Assembly (NCBI GenBank): GCA_011109175.1
Contig: RDEW01000062.1
Coordinates: forward strand, 62,001 to 126,000
DNA: 64,000 nucleotides
Origin: Dicyema japonicum
Lineage: Eukaryota > Dicyemida > Rhombozoa > Dicyemidae
Direction: 5' to 3'
The notes beneath the pieces are model-generated. The model was not told the DNA's origin. It worked only from the letters and a program-made list of their open reading frames with translations, and did no database searches. The position numbers and the translations under genes were made by a program. This document shows, piece after piece, positions 48,795 to 60,319 of this stretch (position 1 is its first letter; every line of letters begins with the position of its first letter).

Positions 48795-48998
48795 CATTTC
48801 TCTTCATTCACCATAATATTGCATCATAGATGTCTACCAAATGTAATAATTCTTCTATAATTTCTGATATATCGCTTTGATGATTGAGATTGTTTATTTG
48901 TTGTAAATATTTTTCCTCAGATATTAAATCAATGTCGTAAGGGATTCCAAAAAATGATCTTCTTCGTAAAGCATATATTATTATTATAATCATAATAA
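48795..48998 (-). CDS. Possible small single-pass membrane protein
   Basis: Minus strand: a hydrophobic isoleucine-rich segment (MIIIIIYAL) followed by RRRSFFGIPYDIDLI and an acidic helix (SDISEIIEELLHLVDIYDA). Length about 60 aa. Start and any upstream exon are uncertain. It could be an exon or a chance frame. Confidence 0.25.
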
Positions 48999-49009
48999 TA
49001 GAAGACAAA

Positions 49010-50330
49010 TATAGTAACGTCCTGAATACTAATGTGATGAAGTCTATTTATGCAGAAGTGGAAAATAGGATTATGAATTTATGAAGACTAAACTGAATTG
49101 TGTTAACTTCTTCAAGGCAATCAATGAGCATGCGACTTCTCTATATAATTATTATATAAGACTCATTGAAATTGAACCTGGTGAGTTTGAGGCAATTGAC
49201 AAGTGTATACGTAGTATACTATAAATGGTCGGATTCAACTGTAAACCAGCAAAATAAAGAAAGATTGTATTTACAGCGAGATTTTCTTGGAAGAGGGATT
49301 GACTTTTGTTGTATATAAAAGTAAACAAATACTTCTACATTTTTACAACGACCTGCAACACAGCCAACAAATGTTTGAGGAGAGCAGGAATCCTACGGGT
49401 CTTGACTGCAAAGAAAAATCATATGGCCACAATCGTAGGAATTCCAGCTGGAAAATATCACATAGAGACAAGGGACTTTAATATAATACAGCTGAAGGAT
49501 GCACAACAAATGGAGCTATTAGAAATGATAAAAAAAAAAACCCTCTACATCTATGATGTTCAATTCAACAGAAGATCAAAATGTTGATATTAAACAGTCT
49601 AGCCAATGGTTAGTTACGGGGAACAACTCTTTAAGGACGGAGGGAATGCTATGTTATGTCCAGGATCGGAATGTTCTCTTCAAAGAAAATGGTGCAAAAT
49701 GCAGCCATTGCTATTCAGCAAAAAACAGTTGCTCATCTGGCGACAAGCTGTGTAAGAATACTCAATAGTCACTACCTACGTCGTCATAATGAGGTCATCA
49801 GGTGCATACACTTAACTTGTGCAGGCAGAATGGAATAAAGAAATCGAAGACTAAAGACTCATTCAGTGCAAACAACGGTTGTAACTGAATTTGTGGAAAT
49901 TCAGTTGATACAACAATAGCTACTGATACGAGAATAGAAAATAACAAGCCGGATATTTTCGTGCCCAGGATTCTTTGAAAATGTCGAAGTGGAGAAAGGC
50001 CGCAAGTATGATCTTCTCGCAAGTGAGCTGGAATAATACACAAAGCGAAAGTGCACGTGGTCCCAGTAGTCCTTACTTGAGATGGAGTCGTGAGCAATTA
50101 CTATAAACACCACTTGAGGCATTTAAAATTGGAATGCCCTGTAGGAACCTACATGCAGACAGTAACGATCAAAAAAACGATGGAAAGCGTTTTAGGCGGT
50201 CAGATCAGTGATTAGTCCTTAAACTTGTCGAAATGAAAATGGAATTTGTTGTTAACTAACTCTTTTTTGTTCGTTTTTTTAATTAAGGAAAGTTTTATTA
50301 TTATTATTAAAAAAACACTTCCGAGAAAAA
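49010..50330. other. Retroelement debris, no gene seen
   Basis: Several broken frames on both strands between 49290 and 50130. No recognisable domain. Confidence 0.35.
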
Positions 50331-50339
50331 GTAAAATTA

Positions 50340-50700
50340 GTTAAGCTTCCCTTGTGCCTTATTTCGAATCATCCTCTCCGTCAACCCCGACCATGATCGT
50401 CTGTTGCGCGCTAGTTCTCTTAGGTAATCTAGGTCGTCCGCCATTTCCATTATAATGTTAGATGCTGCCCACACTCTTGTAACACAGTGAATCAGGTCCT
50501 GATAGACTGCAAATCCGGGACCATAATGTCGGCAGGACGATGAGCAGGTAAAAAGGTGGAATTTTCTAAACAGTTCTGTAAATTGTACGGTCGTTTTTGT
50601 CTCTTGTAGACAGCAGACAGAGATGTCGTATTTTGTTAGATCGCATACCAGTTGGTGTTTCTTGTTAGGTTATTAAAGTCCTCTGCAATTAAAAGATCAC
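50340..50700 (-). mobile_element. LINE endonuclease 5' fragment
   Basis: Minus strand includes DLTKYDISVCCLQETKTTVQ, the first block of an exonuclease-endonuclease-phosphatase (APE) domain. It is related to the complete-looking block at 55.8-55.95 kb. Confidence 0.55.
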
Positions 50701-51240
50701 CAGAGTGAACGGAGAAATCGGTAAGGAATACGAATAAGACAGTGCATTGAATGAATTTTTTTCATGACATTTAGCATTGTCGAGGAGAATAAGGATTTTT
50801 CTTTTTGAGTTTTCATTTTTTAATTAATTCGACGTAACCATTAATTAAAAATATCCTTTGTCATCCAAGCATTCAGGGATGATGAGTACATAACGTTGTG
50901 ATCTTCTGGATTAAAAATTTAAAAACATCTGGGATTTCTCTTTTCCCAACTTATATTGGATTAAATTTTTCTAAAACATAGTTTTTTTTTATCTGCGGCA
51001 TAAAAAAACATAATTTTTTCAGCCAAGTGAATTATCGTTTCCTCTGAAAAATGATTTTTTGGAGTTTTCTTCAAAAAAAGACAAGTTTCATCGCAGTTAA
51101 AAATATTTTTTCCCGTATTGGACAATTTTTTCATTACAAAGTGGCATAAGGCCGCCAATTCTATCCCTTGAACATGGATTTTTGTCATTTCAAATTTTTT
51201 TGGTATTTTAGGCACATTCAAAATACATCACAAGGATATT
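50700..51240 (-). mobile_element. Pogo/Tigger-like DDE transposase remnant
   Basis: Minus strand has NIFNCDETCLFLKKTPKNHF (first catalytic Asp block of the Tigger/CENP-B-type DDE domain) and further on ILILLDNAKCHEKNSFNAL (second Asp). NPEDHNVMYSSSLNAWMT follows. Frames are broken; dead. Confidence 0.65.
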
Positions 51241-51289
51241 AAATCAACGAGAAATTTTCTTTTAAAATAAAAAATAATATAAACCATTA

Positions 51290-52345
51290 AATAATTCATA
51301 ATTATGCCAATCCCTGACTAACTTTATTCGCTCTGGATTTCTGTGCAAGCCAAGACACCAGAAAACTGTGTCATGCTCACTGTATGTCCACAAAGCATTC
51401 GACTCTGTGCCGAGGAAGAACCTAACATGGAAAATTTACCAATCAGATATCCCTGAAAACCTCAAACGCTGGCTGATGAACTTCCTTAGCGAACGAAGAG
51501 ATAGAGTGTGCATTGGAAGCATTCATTCTGTCTCCCGTTTATTCTCAGGGCTCGCCGCTATCACCATTACTATTCAACCTGTTTACGGCTGACATTCCGA
51601 CGCCGAATGGAGAAGACGACCTGCTTCTGGCTCATGCAGACGATATCGTCTTAGCCTCATGGGATCAGAACACCTAAACAGCGACGGAAAAAATACAACA
51701 CCACATAGATCGACTACTCGAGTGGTTCAATGAAAATCGGATTTCAATCAATACCGAAAAATCTGTTACAACTCTCTATACCTCGGACAAAAGATTGTCG
51801 AACAGGACAATAGAAGTTACTGCGGAAAAAAGAGAATTGCCGTTCAGCAAATGGCAAAAAATATTGGGTCTGACTGACTTTCGATACGCACATGAACTTT
51901 TCGAGACATGTCACTAACGTGCTGAACAAATGTGAGAAGAAAATCAACATTCTGAAATGCCTAACTTGTCTATGGAAAATTGGACATCACCCTATAATAA
52001 AACGCTCTACTCACAGTACATCGAACCATGCATTTCATATGCGTGTACTTCATGGGGACACTAGCCTCTTATACGAACATCCAAAGAATCTCCGCAACCC
52101 AGAAAAGGCCTTCAAGCTAACAGAGAGATGGTACACAAGGGAAATTAAATCATGGTACACATTAAATCACCGACGCCCATGGAGAAACTAATCGAAAAAA
52201 ACAAGAATGGACACCAATGCCAAAAGAAAGTGCTCGTCCGCAACGAACTTGTGTAGGCTCAAGGGATCAACACCGAGAGATGAGAGCCTATATCCAATTC
52301 GTCGGGATCACTTAGTTTAGTTTTTTCGGTTTAACAGTGGTCTTT
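51290..52345 (+). mobile_element. APE-type LINE reverse transcriptase and 3' end
   Basis: Plus strand: AFDSVPRKNLTWKIYQSDIP, then LSPLLFNLF-like and HADDIVLAS palm motifs, then HVTNVLNKCEKKINILKCLT. The tail GTCGGGATCACTTAGTTTAG lies at 52299-52318. Possibly nested in the Tigger-like element. Confidence 0.7.
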
Positions 52346-52789
52346 GGAATTTAATTTAATTTTTAATGCCAATCCTAGTAAGTGTTCAAAAATCTGGAGG
52401 TGTTCTAAAAACCGAGGTGAGGTTTACTCCAAATCGTGGTTGGAGTGTAAAACAATGTTAAATCGATATTGATGAGTGTTTATAAATAAAAAATTTCAAT
52501 AATCAATATAATTGACTAGATTATTTGGGAAATACAAATTTTAAAAATTTTATCTTACTTTTTTAAGATCAAACAATTTATTACGGAAAAAGTGAGCAAA
52601 AATTCATATAGCGGCCTGCGTGGCTATTCCCTTATTGAATTTAGTAGGATTAGATTTATTTTTTATAGGTAAGGCAACTGCCGGCTTTTAGCAAATCATG
52701 ATAGTCATCCTGAGAAGGAATTGTCACGCAATCAGGGCAGCCGTTGTATGACCCTTGGCTGACATTTCTTTGTTTTCAACTACTCTTTA

Positions 52790-53150
52790 AATCTTTTTGA
52801 AATAATTCAAAAATCTGCCTGGACTTTTCCTGCAGGAGAGATGGTGTATGCTAAAATAGTCGATCTGTTCTCCGCATCGGCACAGACTCGGCACACAAAC
52901 TTTTAATCCCAGTCGCAATGAGATCCCAATACGGACGCATTCATCATCCAGAAAGGTACCCAAAACTCCATTACGATAGGCGTTGAGCCAGGCACCGCTC
53001 TCGAAAGAAACTCCCGACAACAAACAGGCACGGCGATGTTGGTTAGATAACAAAATCAGATCTTCAAAAGACTTCCTGCATACAACATCGTCCAGAACTC
53101 GCTGAGAGTAATTCGATCAACTGTCCTCTTACTTATAACGAGGTTTTTGA
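52790..53150 (-). mobile_element. Restriction-like-endonuclease LINE fragment
   Basis: Minus strand: GISLRLGLKVCVPSLCRCGE then DYFSIHHLSCRKSPGR, the zinc-knuckle segment just before the endonuclease in this LINE family. Confidence 0.6.
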
Positions 53151-53204
53151 ATATATTGAGAAATAAGGAAAGTTAACAACTAATTAAGTGTATCAAGTTC
53201 CAGA

Positions 53205-55952
53205 AACTAATTAAGTGTATCACTGTCATGACACAGAAACTGAGTCCTTCCAATGTCACTCAATTCCATCCAGAACCAGCATAAAAGATAGAAGACGTCC
53301 ATTCTTCGCAGTTGCGGGAATCCCTTCAATGGAACTGAGGGGAGCAAATTATCTTTTAGTGTCTCACCCTGGAATTGGACGTCACCTACTACAGGTGGAT
53401 CATGTGATGCCATTCTATTAAAAAAAGTCCTTTCCAAAAGATCTTGGATGGCCAGGACATTCCAGTTATGCTTTTTAGATGATTCCTGTGAAACAAGTCT
53501 AGCCTCTCCAATTCCTCTTTTGAGGTGGCCCAGGTCCCAGAGTTGTATAGGAGGGTTGGTTTGATGAAGGTGTCGTATAACATTATCCATTGTTTTATGT
53601 TATTCCCTTTCCGTTTTAGCCATAGGTTTTTTAGCCTGTGAAATGCCGCGTTTGCCATGGATTTTCTCCGAATGATATCTTCACTATCTCCTAATAGGGA
53701 GCCGAGTTTTTTGGTGTATCTCTAATTCTCTTCGAGTGAGTTATTCATCCGTCATATTTCTGTCCGTTCTGTTTTTTCCGTGTTCACGGTGAGAAACCAT
53801 TTCCCAAGTATATCTTGTGCTTTTTCTAGTACATGTTACAGGAGTTACTTGTATTCAGAGATTAGGTCGACATCATCAGCATAAATCACTTTTTCTATTT
53901 TTCCTTTGTATAATGGTCTCAGTTCCCTCATAGCGGCCTCCAAGTATATTGTGAATAGTAGCGGAGAGAGAGTCTCCTTGAGGAGTGCCTGTGTTTGGTT
54001 CAAACTTTCTTGAGTAGGTTTTTTCAACTCTCACAAGGAACTCTGTGTTAGATAGAAGGATTTGGATCATTCTTAGACTTGATTCGTCAATATACCCTTC
54101 CAGCATTGTTATCAATTTGTTCCTGTTAACCGAGTCAAAGTCTTTTGATTGATCTATTTCCAGAATTTGGGTGGCTTTGCAATATCTTTGATGTCTTGCA
54201 CATTTTCATCTGTGACTCCAGACTGCATCACCTGTTGATCTTCTTTCTTTAAACTCACTTTGACTTTCGGGTAGGTAGTCATAGGCGAGTCCTTTTATTC
54301 GTTCCAATACAATGTTAGCTAAGACTTTCCGTAGAGAATTTGATAATATAATAGGTCGTAAGTTTTCAACCGGTCTTTTGGGTTTATTGGGTTTTTGTAT
54401 AGGTATTAGTAATCCCCTTCCCAGGGGTAAAATTGAGTTAGTTGGAAACATTTCATTTAGTAGTGTAGCGATTTTTTTTCAAAAAGTGGGTCAGCGCCGT
54501 ATTTAAGTAATTCTGGGTTTATCATATCTGGTCCAGGGCTTCTGTTATTTCTTAGTTTTTGACATCCTGTTTTTACTTCCAAAATTGTAATTGGTTCTTT
54601 CAAGGGTCTTGGCTTTCCTTTTCACTATTCAGTATTGTCTTTCCATTTTTGTCTTTGATGATTATTCGTTCCTTCGGTTTGTGTGGCGTAGTAAACGAGC
54701 GGTTATATACATTTGTGAATTATCCTTTTGTTTGGTTACTTCATTAATTTTGCGAAGCAGTTCTTCTTGATGGAGTGTCTTGTTCAGTCTCCTGATTTTT
54801 CTACGGATTTGGTCCCTCTGAAGAGCTTTTCTCTTGTTATGGTCTTTTTCGTTTAGTTTTTTTGTATGGATTTCTTTTGGCTCCTTTGCTAACTCATTTG
54901 CTAGTTCTGTATGTATCTTCCGACCCATACTGGCCATCTCCCACGTGCCGAGGCACTGGCTTGCTGCTTCGTTCATTATATTCTTTGTGCGGTCCCACGA
55001 AATTCTTACAGTTAGGTCCTTCAGATGAGAGCAGATATATTTTTGGTAATTTTTGACTGTATCTGGAAGAGAGATCAGTTTTTCCGTTGCGTATCCATTT
55101 CTTGTATTCTCAATATTATTGTTTGTACTGTTGTTATGTTTCTTATGTTTGATAACATGTTTCGCCAGGCTAAAGGTGACAATAACCATTCTGTGATCGC
55201 TGACAGTTGTTGAACCTTTGAATGAGCGTGCGTTTATAAGAGAGCGTTTGTCGTTAATCCGGCATATAATAGAATCAATTTGGTTGTATATAGAGACTAG
55301 TTTTCCATCTGGGTTTCTTCGTTCGCCCATCCAAGTGGTTATGAAGCATGCACGATGAGAGAATGCGGTGTTGCACGAGAACAATTTGTTTGCCGTGCAG
55401 AAATGGCCAAGTATGCTCCCAGGCAAGTTTTTTTCCACGTCCGTGTCTTCCCATGAAAGTATATTCTGAGTTCTTTTTTGTTCCAATTTTCGCATTTAGA
55501 TACCAGCAATGAATATAAGTGAGGAGGACTCATATTCATAATACTTCTTTGATAATGCTGAGTAGAATTCATCCAGTTCCGTCGGGTTTTTTGCCACTCT
55601 TCCACAGTGTGGTGCATATACATTTATAATTGTTAGTTTAGTTTTAGGGGAACATTGGTTGTTCAGACGGATCTGTATTTCGCAGATCCTGTCATTCACC
55701 TTGCCAAATGCGACTGATGTCAGATGATAGTTTTCTGTGAATGGCGAATCCAAGACCATAGTGTTTTGAGTCACTGGGTAGGCATATTAGTCGATATTTT
55801 CAATGGTTTTCATCGAGATAGTACGTAATTTTCGTCTCTTGTATACAGCCAATAGAAACGTTATATCTTTCTAGGTCATCACAGAGAATATTTCTTGACT
55901 GAGGCTTAGATATTCCTCTAGCATTGAACGTAAGAAGCTTTAAGGCAAGCAT
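53205..55952 (-). mobile_element. Near full-length APE-type LINE (endonuclease plus reverse transcriptase)
   Basis: From ATG 55952: MLALKLLTFNARGI and IGCIQETKI (APE domain start), then a region ending STTVSDHRMVIVTF (APE C-terminal SDH motif, about 55190), a basic linker, RT fingers (LIPIQKPNKPKRPVENLRPI, LPESQSEFKERRSTGD), palm (TGTPQGDSLS, IYADDVDLIS) and a C-terminal thumb (TFIKPTLLYNSGTWATSKEE). The order is complete, but at least four frameshifts break it. It is one of the youngest LINEs here; a 3' fragment lies inverted at 28.1 kb. Confidence 0.8.
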
Positions 55953-56100
55953 AATTTTTTGTATCTTCTCTTTAAAGACATTTTTCTTAACCGTTGCACA
56001 GAGAAGAAACGAGGCACGTCACCACCTCACCAAAAAAGTCTTCTGAAAGGAAAGTGCAATGTATTTTAGTAGTTTGTAAAGTTAAATATGTATAAATAAA

Positions 56101-56573
56101 ATGTCACAGTCCATACATGCGAGACGCCGTACATGCGAGATTCATCACAAAATACAAAAAAATTTCTCAGTAAAACTTTCATTGGAAAAAATTATTAAAA
56201 ATATTAAAATTACATATATTACATATTTTATTTAAAATATTAATTATGAAACATGTATCAGTTAACTACAAGTGATACCTTGGAAAAAATTAGGATCTAC
56301 TGTGTTACTGGTAAGATCGATAATTGCCCTGAATGGAGAGAACGGGCAAAAATCAAAAGATGGGCCGAACAATTCATTTTAAAAGATTTGAATTGATTAG
56401 AATTTGGTGTCATGTTGGTTTTCAAGTAATTTTTATAATCACAACTAAGGGTATAAAACTTATAAATTTTAATATCTAATGAATATTTAATTCAAAGAAT
56501 TCCAAAAATGTGATTTTTATTGAAAACTATGAATCTCTGATCTACGGCGTCTCGCATGTATGGACTGTGACAT
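56101..56573. mobile_element. Inverted-repeat DNA element with perfect 30-bp ends
   Basis: Bases 56101-56130 are the exact reverse complement of 56544-56573. A subterminal ACATGCGAG repeat lies just inside the left end. The 473-bp interior has a short frame (PEWRERAKIKRWAEQFILKD) that could be a transposase scrap. A target duplication is not certain. Confidence 0.75.
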
Positions 56574-56579
56574 AAAATA

Positions 56580-57040
56580 ATATATTCTTAATAATATAAA
56601 ATATTTAAAAAAATTATTTACATCGAAACGAGGAGGACCCTGAAGATCGCAGAATGGTAGGGAACGTCGAACGGTTCTCTTCCATGCAGAACTTGCGCTG
56701 AGCACCATCACAACAACAGGTGAACCGCATGACGCCACGCTAAAATTATCTACTTTTGCACAATTACACACTTCCTAAAGACGAAGCTTTCTCCTCCCCG
56801 GGACCTTAGTGAACATCAGAGACCTGTGGAAGCGTCCAGCACTAGCTGCTGGAGGACAGTCGACAAGGGAGGGGTTAACAACTAACTAATATTGGCATTA
56901 ATCTAATTGTAGACTCAATTTTAGTAAATTATCGCTAAGTAGTAGTTCAAGTCTATTCATGCTGTTAAATAGGCCCTGTTTTTATAGTCAATATTTTTTC
57001 TATTGTAATTTATAATAATTCGTAACCATCGATCGATTTA
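56580..57040. other. Intergenic, no gene seen
   Basis: Contains a LINE-like GTTAACAACTAACTAATA tail near 56875 and the upstream region of the CLIC-like gene. Confidence 0.35.
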
Positions 57041-57133
57041 TTATCGTTGAAAATTTCATTTAAATTCGTTCGTTGTCGCTCAATATTATTTGTGCCGCAT
57101 AGTTATAGTTGCGCATATAACTTGTTTGATACC

Positions 57134-57898
57134 ATGGAAGAAAACGAAGATAGTTTTGCTGAGGCTTGCACTCCCTTTGTGGTTTACGTATGTGGAGAAC
57201 AGCATGGAAATGTCTACTCACCTTCACCCGTAGATATGCAAATTGCGGCTTTCTGCTCTTTAAAAGCTGATTGTAACAATATTGATTATAAAATAATTCC
57301 GACTACAAAAGCTTGTCCTTTAGAATCATTCAGATTGCTTAATGTCCAGTTAATGTTCCCAACGTTTACAAATAAATTCAAGACTTATCAGAACATTGAG
57401 GAGATCATTCATTACTTTGACTTTCACTTTGAAAATCCTGACCTTTCATATGATCGGAATTGCAAAGCCGCGGATGTTACCAAAAACCTTCTGATTAATT
57501 TTTGTCACTACATAAAGAACTATCCAAACGGCCAGTTGACAAAGTTGACGAGCATTTTCAAAAAAATTGAAGACATCATAATGGAGAATGGACAAAAGTA
57601 TTTAACTTCTGACCACCTGACACTTTTGGATTTGAATATTCTATGCAAATTGTACCACATTGTTGTATGCATGAAAATGTTTCTTGATATAAAAATTTTA
57701 AACGACTTTCCGTATGTGTCCAGATATTTGACTGATGGTTTTTCCCAAAAAATCATTTCTCGAGTTTGTCCCTCAAATAATGGCATCTTTTATTTTTGGA
57801 AGGACAAGGTAAGCCCCGATCTAGTTACTAATAATGTAACTAGAAAATATGTTAACGACGTTGAAAAAATGTATGAAACGGGAGAGTATCTACAGTAA
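57134..57898 (+). CDS. Chloride intracellular channel (CLIC)-like GST-fold protein
   Basis: One uninterrupted frame of 254 residues from ATG 57134 (MEENEDSFAEACTPFVVYVC), a usual CLIC length. The thioredoxin-like N-half is divergent. The C-half is clear: YLTSDHLTLLDLNILCKLYH aligns with the family's LTLADCNLLPKLHIV, then SRYLTDGFSQKIISRVCPSN. The redox cysteine of the CPFC/S site is absent (GNVYSPSP here). CLICs are soluble glutathione-transferase-like proteins that can associate with membranes and actin-rich structures. Unlike every other resolved gene here it has no intron, so it may derive from a retrocopy that stayed intact. An in-frame upstream stretch lacks a better ATG. Confidence 0.75.
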   Translation: MEENEDSFAEACTPFVVYVCGEQHGNVYSPSPVDMQIAAFCSLKADCNNIDYKIIPTTKACPLESFRLLNVQLMFPTFTNKFKTYQNIEEIIHYFDFHFENPDLSYDRNCKAADVTKNLLINFCHYIKNYPNGQLTKLTSIFKKIEDIIMENGQKYLTSDHLTLLDLNILCKLYHIVVCMKMFLDIKILNDFPYVSRYLTDGFSQKIISRVCPSNNGIFYFWKDKVSPDLVTNNVTRKYVNDVEKMYETGEYLQ

Positions 57899-57899
57899 T

Positions 57900-58580
57900 T
57901 GGAATTTTAGCTAACTTTATTTTTCCTAAAAAATAATGACTTTAATGCGTTGATCGAATTAAAAAATAATTTAATTAAAACGATCAACCTAGAAAATACA
58001 AATGACCTAGATGTCCTTAGAAAAAATCACCTTCTCAAAGAGAATCTAACATGGGAGTCTTCATCTCCTACTATACGATAAGTATGGTGGATAATACCAG
58101 AATCCAAATAAATGGACAATGTTGTCCGAACCTCGGTGTTAGTCAAGCACAATAAATAGGACATTGTGGTACACAATAAGGAGTCTGGGCAACTCCCTAA
58201 TCATAGAAGTAGACATATGTCTCATAACCGTTTGCAAACTGTGGAGATAGAGAAAAAAGGAAATATGGCATCCTTGAAAACGAGATGGGACAGATACTTG
58301 GTTGCAAGGTCCCCGTTATTCCAATAGTAAGGCAGGCGAGGAAGGTTATTAATAGGGTTTCCCGACGTTAACGACACTTTCCTGACCAATAGCGTAACTT
58401 TCTAATCATTAACATTGAAATAATGTCACATATAGTTTTTGAATAAAAGAACATTTTAAAACTCGAAATGAGGTAGGAATTTCAGTATCCTAAAGAGCTG
58501 TTTCAGGATCTTCTACTTATAATTCTGTACGGGTGATCAAACCCAGAAATTGCATCAATGACTAACGTCGGTAATTGCAT
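57900..58580. other. Intergenic, no gene seen
   Basis: Downstream of the CLIC-like gene; broken frames only. Confidence 0.35.
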
Positions 58581-58589
58581 CAATGACTA

Positions 58590-58990
58590 ATTTTTCTTGA
58601 ATCCTTAAAAATCTTTGTTATGAAGAGGGAGTTGAAGACCCGATATTTATCTTCGATGATGCCTGTATTCTTCATTATAAGGACATTAAAGAATTTTTTA
58701 AAATAGTAAACCTACTTGATCCACTATCCCTTTCTCGCCCTTTTTCAATCCAATTGAGAATTTATTCAGCACAAGGAAAAACTATGTTTCCAGAGGAAGG
58801 GCTAAAAATGAGAAAATTAAAAAAAAATTTGTTTTTACCCTTAAATTTTTAGGAGACTATGACCATTGTTCCATGTTGACTCCAGTGACGAGGAATCTAC
58901 TATCAGATAAAAAAGACCCAATGAATTTATTAAATTTAACCACGTGCCTCTTATCTTATGCAAAAATGGCATTAATAGGGTCAAATTACG
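58590..58990 (+). mobile_element. Mariner/pogo-type transposase 3' remnant
   Basis: Plus strand: IFDDACILHYKDIKEFFKIV, then a shifted frame with SPFFNPIENLFSTRKNYVSR. This is the 'P-x-x-N-P-I-E' end of a DDE transposase. Stops and shifts make it dead. Confidence 0.55.
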
Positions 58991-59579
58991 TCTTAAGTTA
59001 ACTGTAATCCTTAAATTGACATTTCGTTCAAATTTGATTTTTCTACAAGAAGGTCAAGTCGAAGTACTCTGATGTTCTATTATCCGACAATGTAAATCTC
59101 CACTTTAAAAATATTGTGTTCTTATAATTAGTAAGAAGTATAAATTAGCATAACAACCATAATTTAACATTGTCATTCAAGTTGAGTGCTGGCCGTTTTT
59201 TTGACATGCCTGTCTCAACCTGACGTTAAAAAATGAACTTTCCTCTGCTGGCCATCCTGCCTTTTGGAGCCCACTGGTCTCTCCGGAACAACTGTAAAAG
59301 CTATAAAAAAGTGCATTTTTATAAATACTTTCCAAGTAGACATCATGCTTTTAGGCAAATAAACGCTGGAACGTGGTGTTAATTAGGCATAAAACGTGCT
59401 ATGTGGTTGGTTGAATGTCACGTAACTCACCAAACTGGAGACATTTTAAAGAAAATAGTTACACTGCCCCTATCCTACAAGGATGGACTGACAAAGACGG
59501 ACTGTCTTTGTGTGAGGACGTCGAATCGAACCCCGGACCTTAAAGATCATTCAAATAAATATAAACGGGATCAAATTTA

Positions 59580-59705
59580 AAATTATCGAACTCACCTGGT
59601 GGAAGGTTTCACCCATCTACAATGGCAAAAGGGTTTGACGAATAAGGTGTGAGTCCTGCCTATGCGGAGCTATAAATATTATGGCTCTCGTGAAAAGGCT
59701 ATTAT
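59580..59705 (+). mobile_element. SINE family 1 body fragment
   Basis: CACCTGGTGGAAGGTTTCAC, CATCTACAATGGCAAAAGGG and TTTGACGAATAAGG match the 48.3-kb copy. No tRNA head. Confidence 0.55.
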
Positions 59706-59859
59706 TATTAGGTCAACTTATTAGGTCAATATTTAAATAAAAATTTAAATAATATGTCACTGCCCTTACTTGGTATCGACCCACACAATGGTCATGATTT
59801 TAATCATTTAAAAAAATAATTATATATTTTTGTTCGTTATTGGATAAGGATTACATAGT

Positions 59860-60310
59860 GCTCTCAAAAAAAATTTAGAGACCAAAATGGTGCCCTTGCC
59901 ACGATTTATGAACAATTTATCCGACCCACGATGACGTATGCAAGTCCTTCGTGGGCAATGCAGATTTCACGATCCTTCAGATTGAAACTATCGGCAATCT
60001 AGGAGATCGCAAAAGGATTATTGACCAGAACACAAAATCTAGCCCATTGAAAATCTTTTAATCGAATTACAACGGAAAGTCTTTAAGCTGGCTAGTTCAT
60101 CGAGCTCTCCTCTATTCCATACACTATCGAAATATCTATAATCATATAGAAATGTGAGCCGATGCCATGTCCAATGAGAAGAGCTGTTCAGGATTCTCGA
60201 CTCCACCAGACTCGTCTTTTCCCTTGTCGGTCTGGAATCACTTTAGTTAGTTGAGAACCTTTTATTTATTTCTCTTTGACCCAGTGATCCTGGAGGTAAT
60301 AATAAATAAA
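59860..60310 (+). mobile_element. APE-type LINE 3' end with TAATAA tail
   Basis: Plus strand: QFIRPTMTYASPSWAMQIS-type C-terminal LINE sequence, then GAAGAGCTGTTCAGGATTCT and GGTCTGGAATCACTTTAGTT through GACCCAGTGATCCTGGAGGT and TAATAATAAATAA. Very close to the copy ending at 27.1 kb. Confidence 0.7.
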
Positions 60311-60319
60311 CGCTGTAAA

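Noticed and set aside
57520-57786. Minus-strand 88-codon frame
   Set aside because: Antisense to the CLIC coding region.
59160-59560. A coding exon near 59200-59540
   Set aside because: Short plus-strand pieces resemble LINE spacer (GAGGACGTCGAATCGAACCC); stops in all frames.
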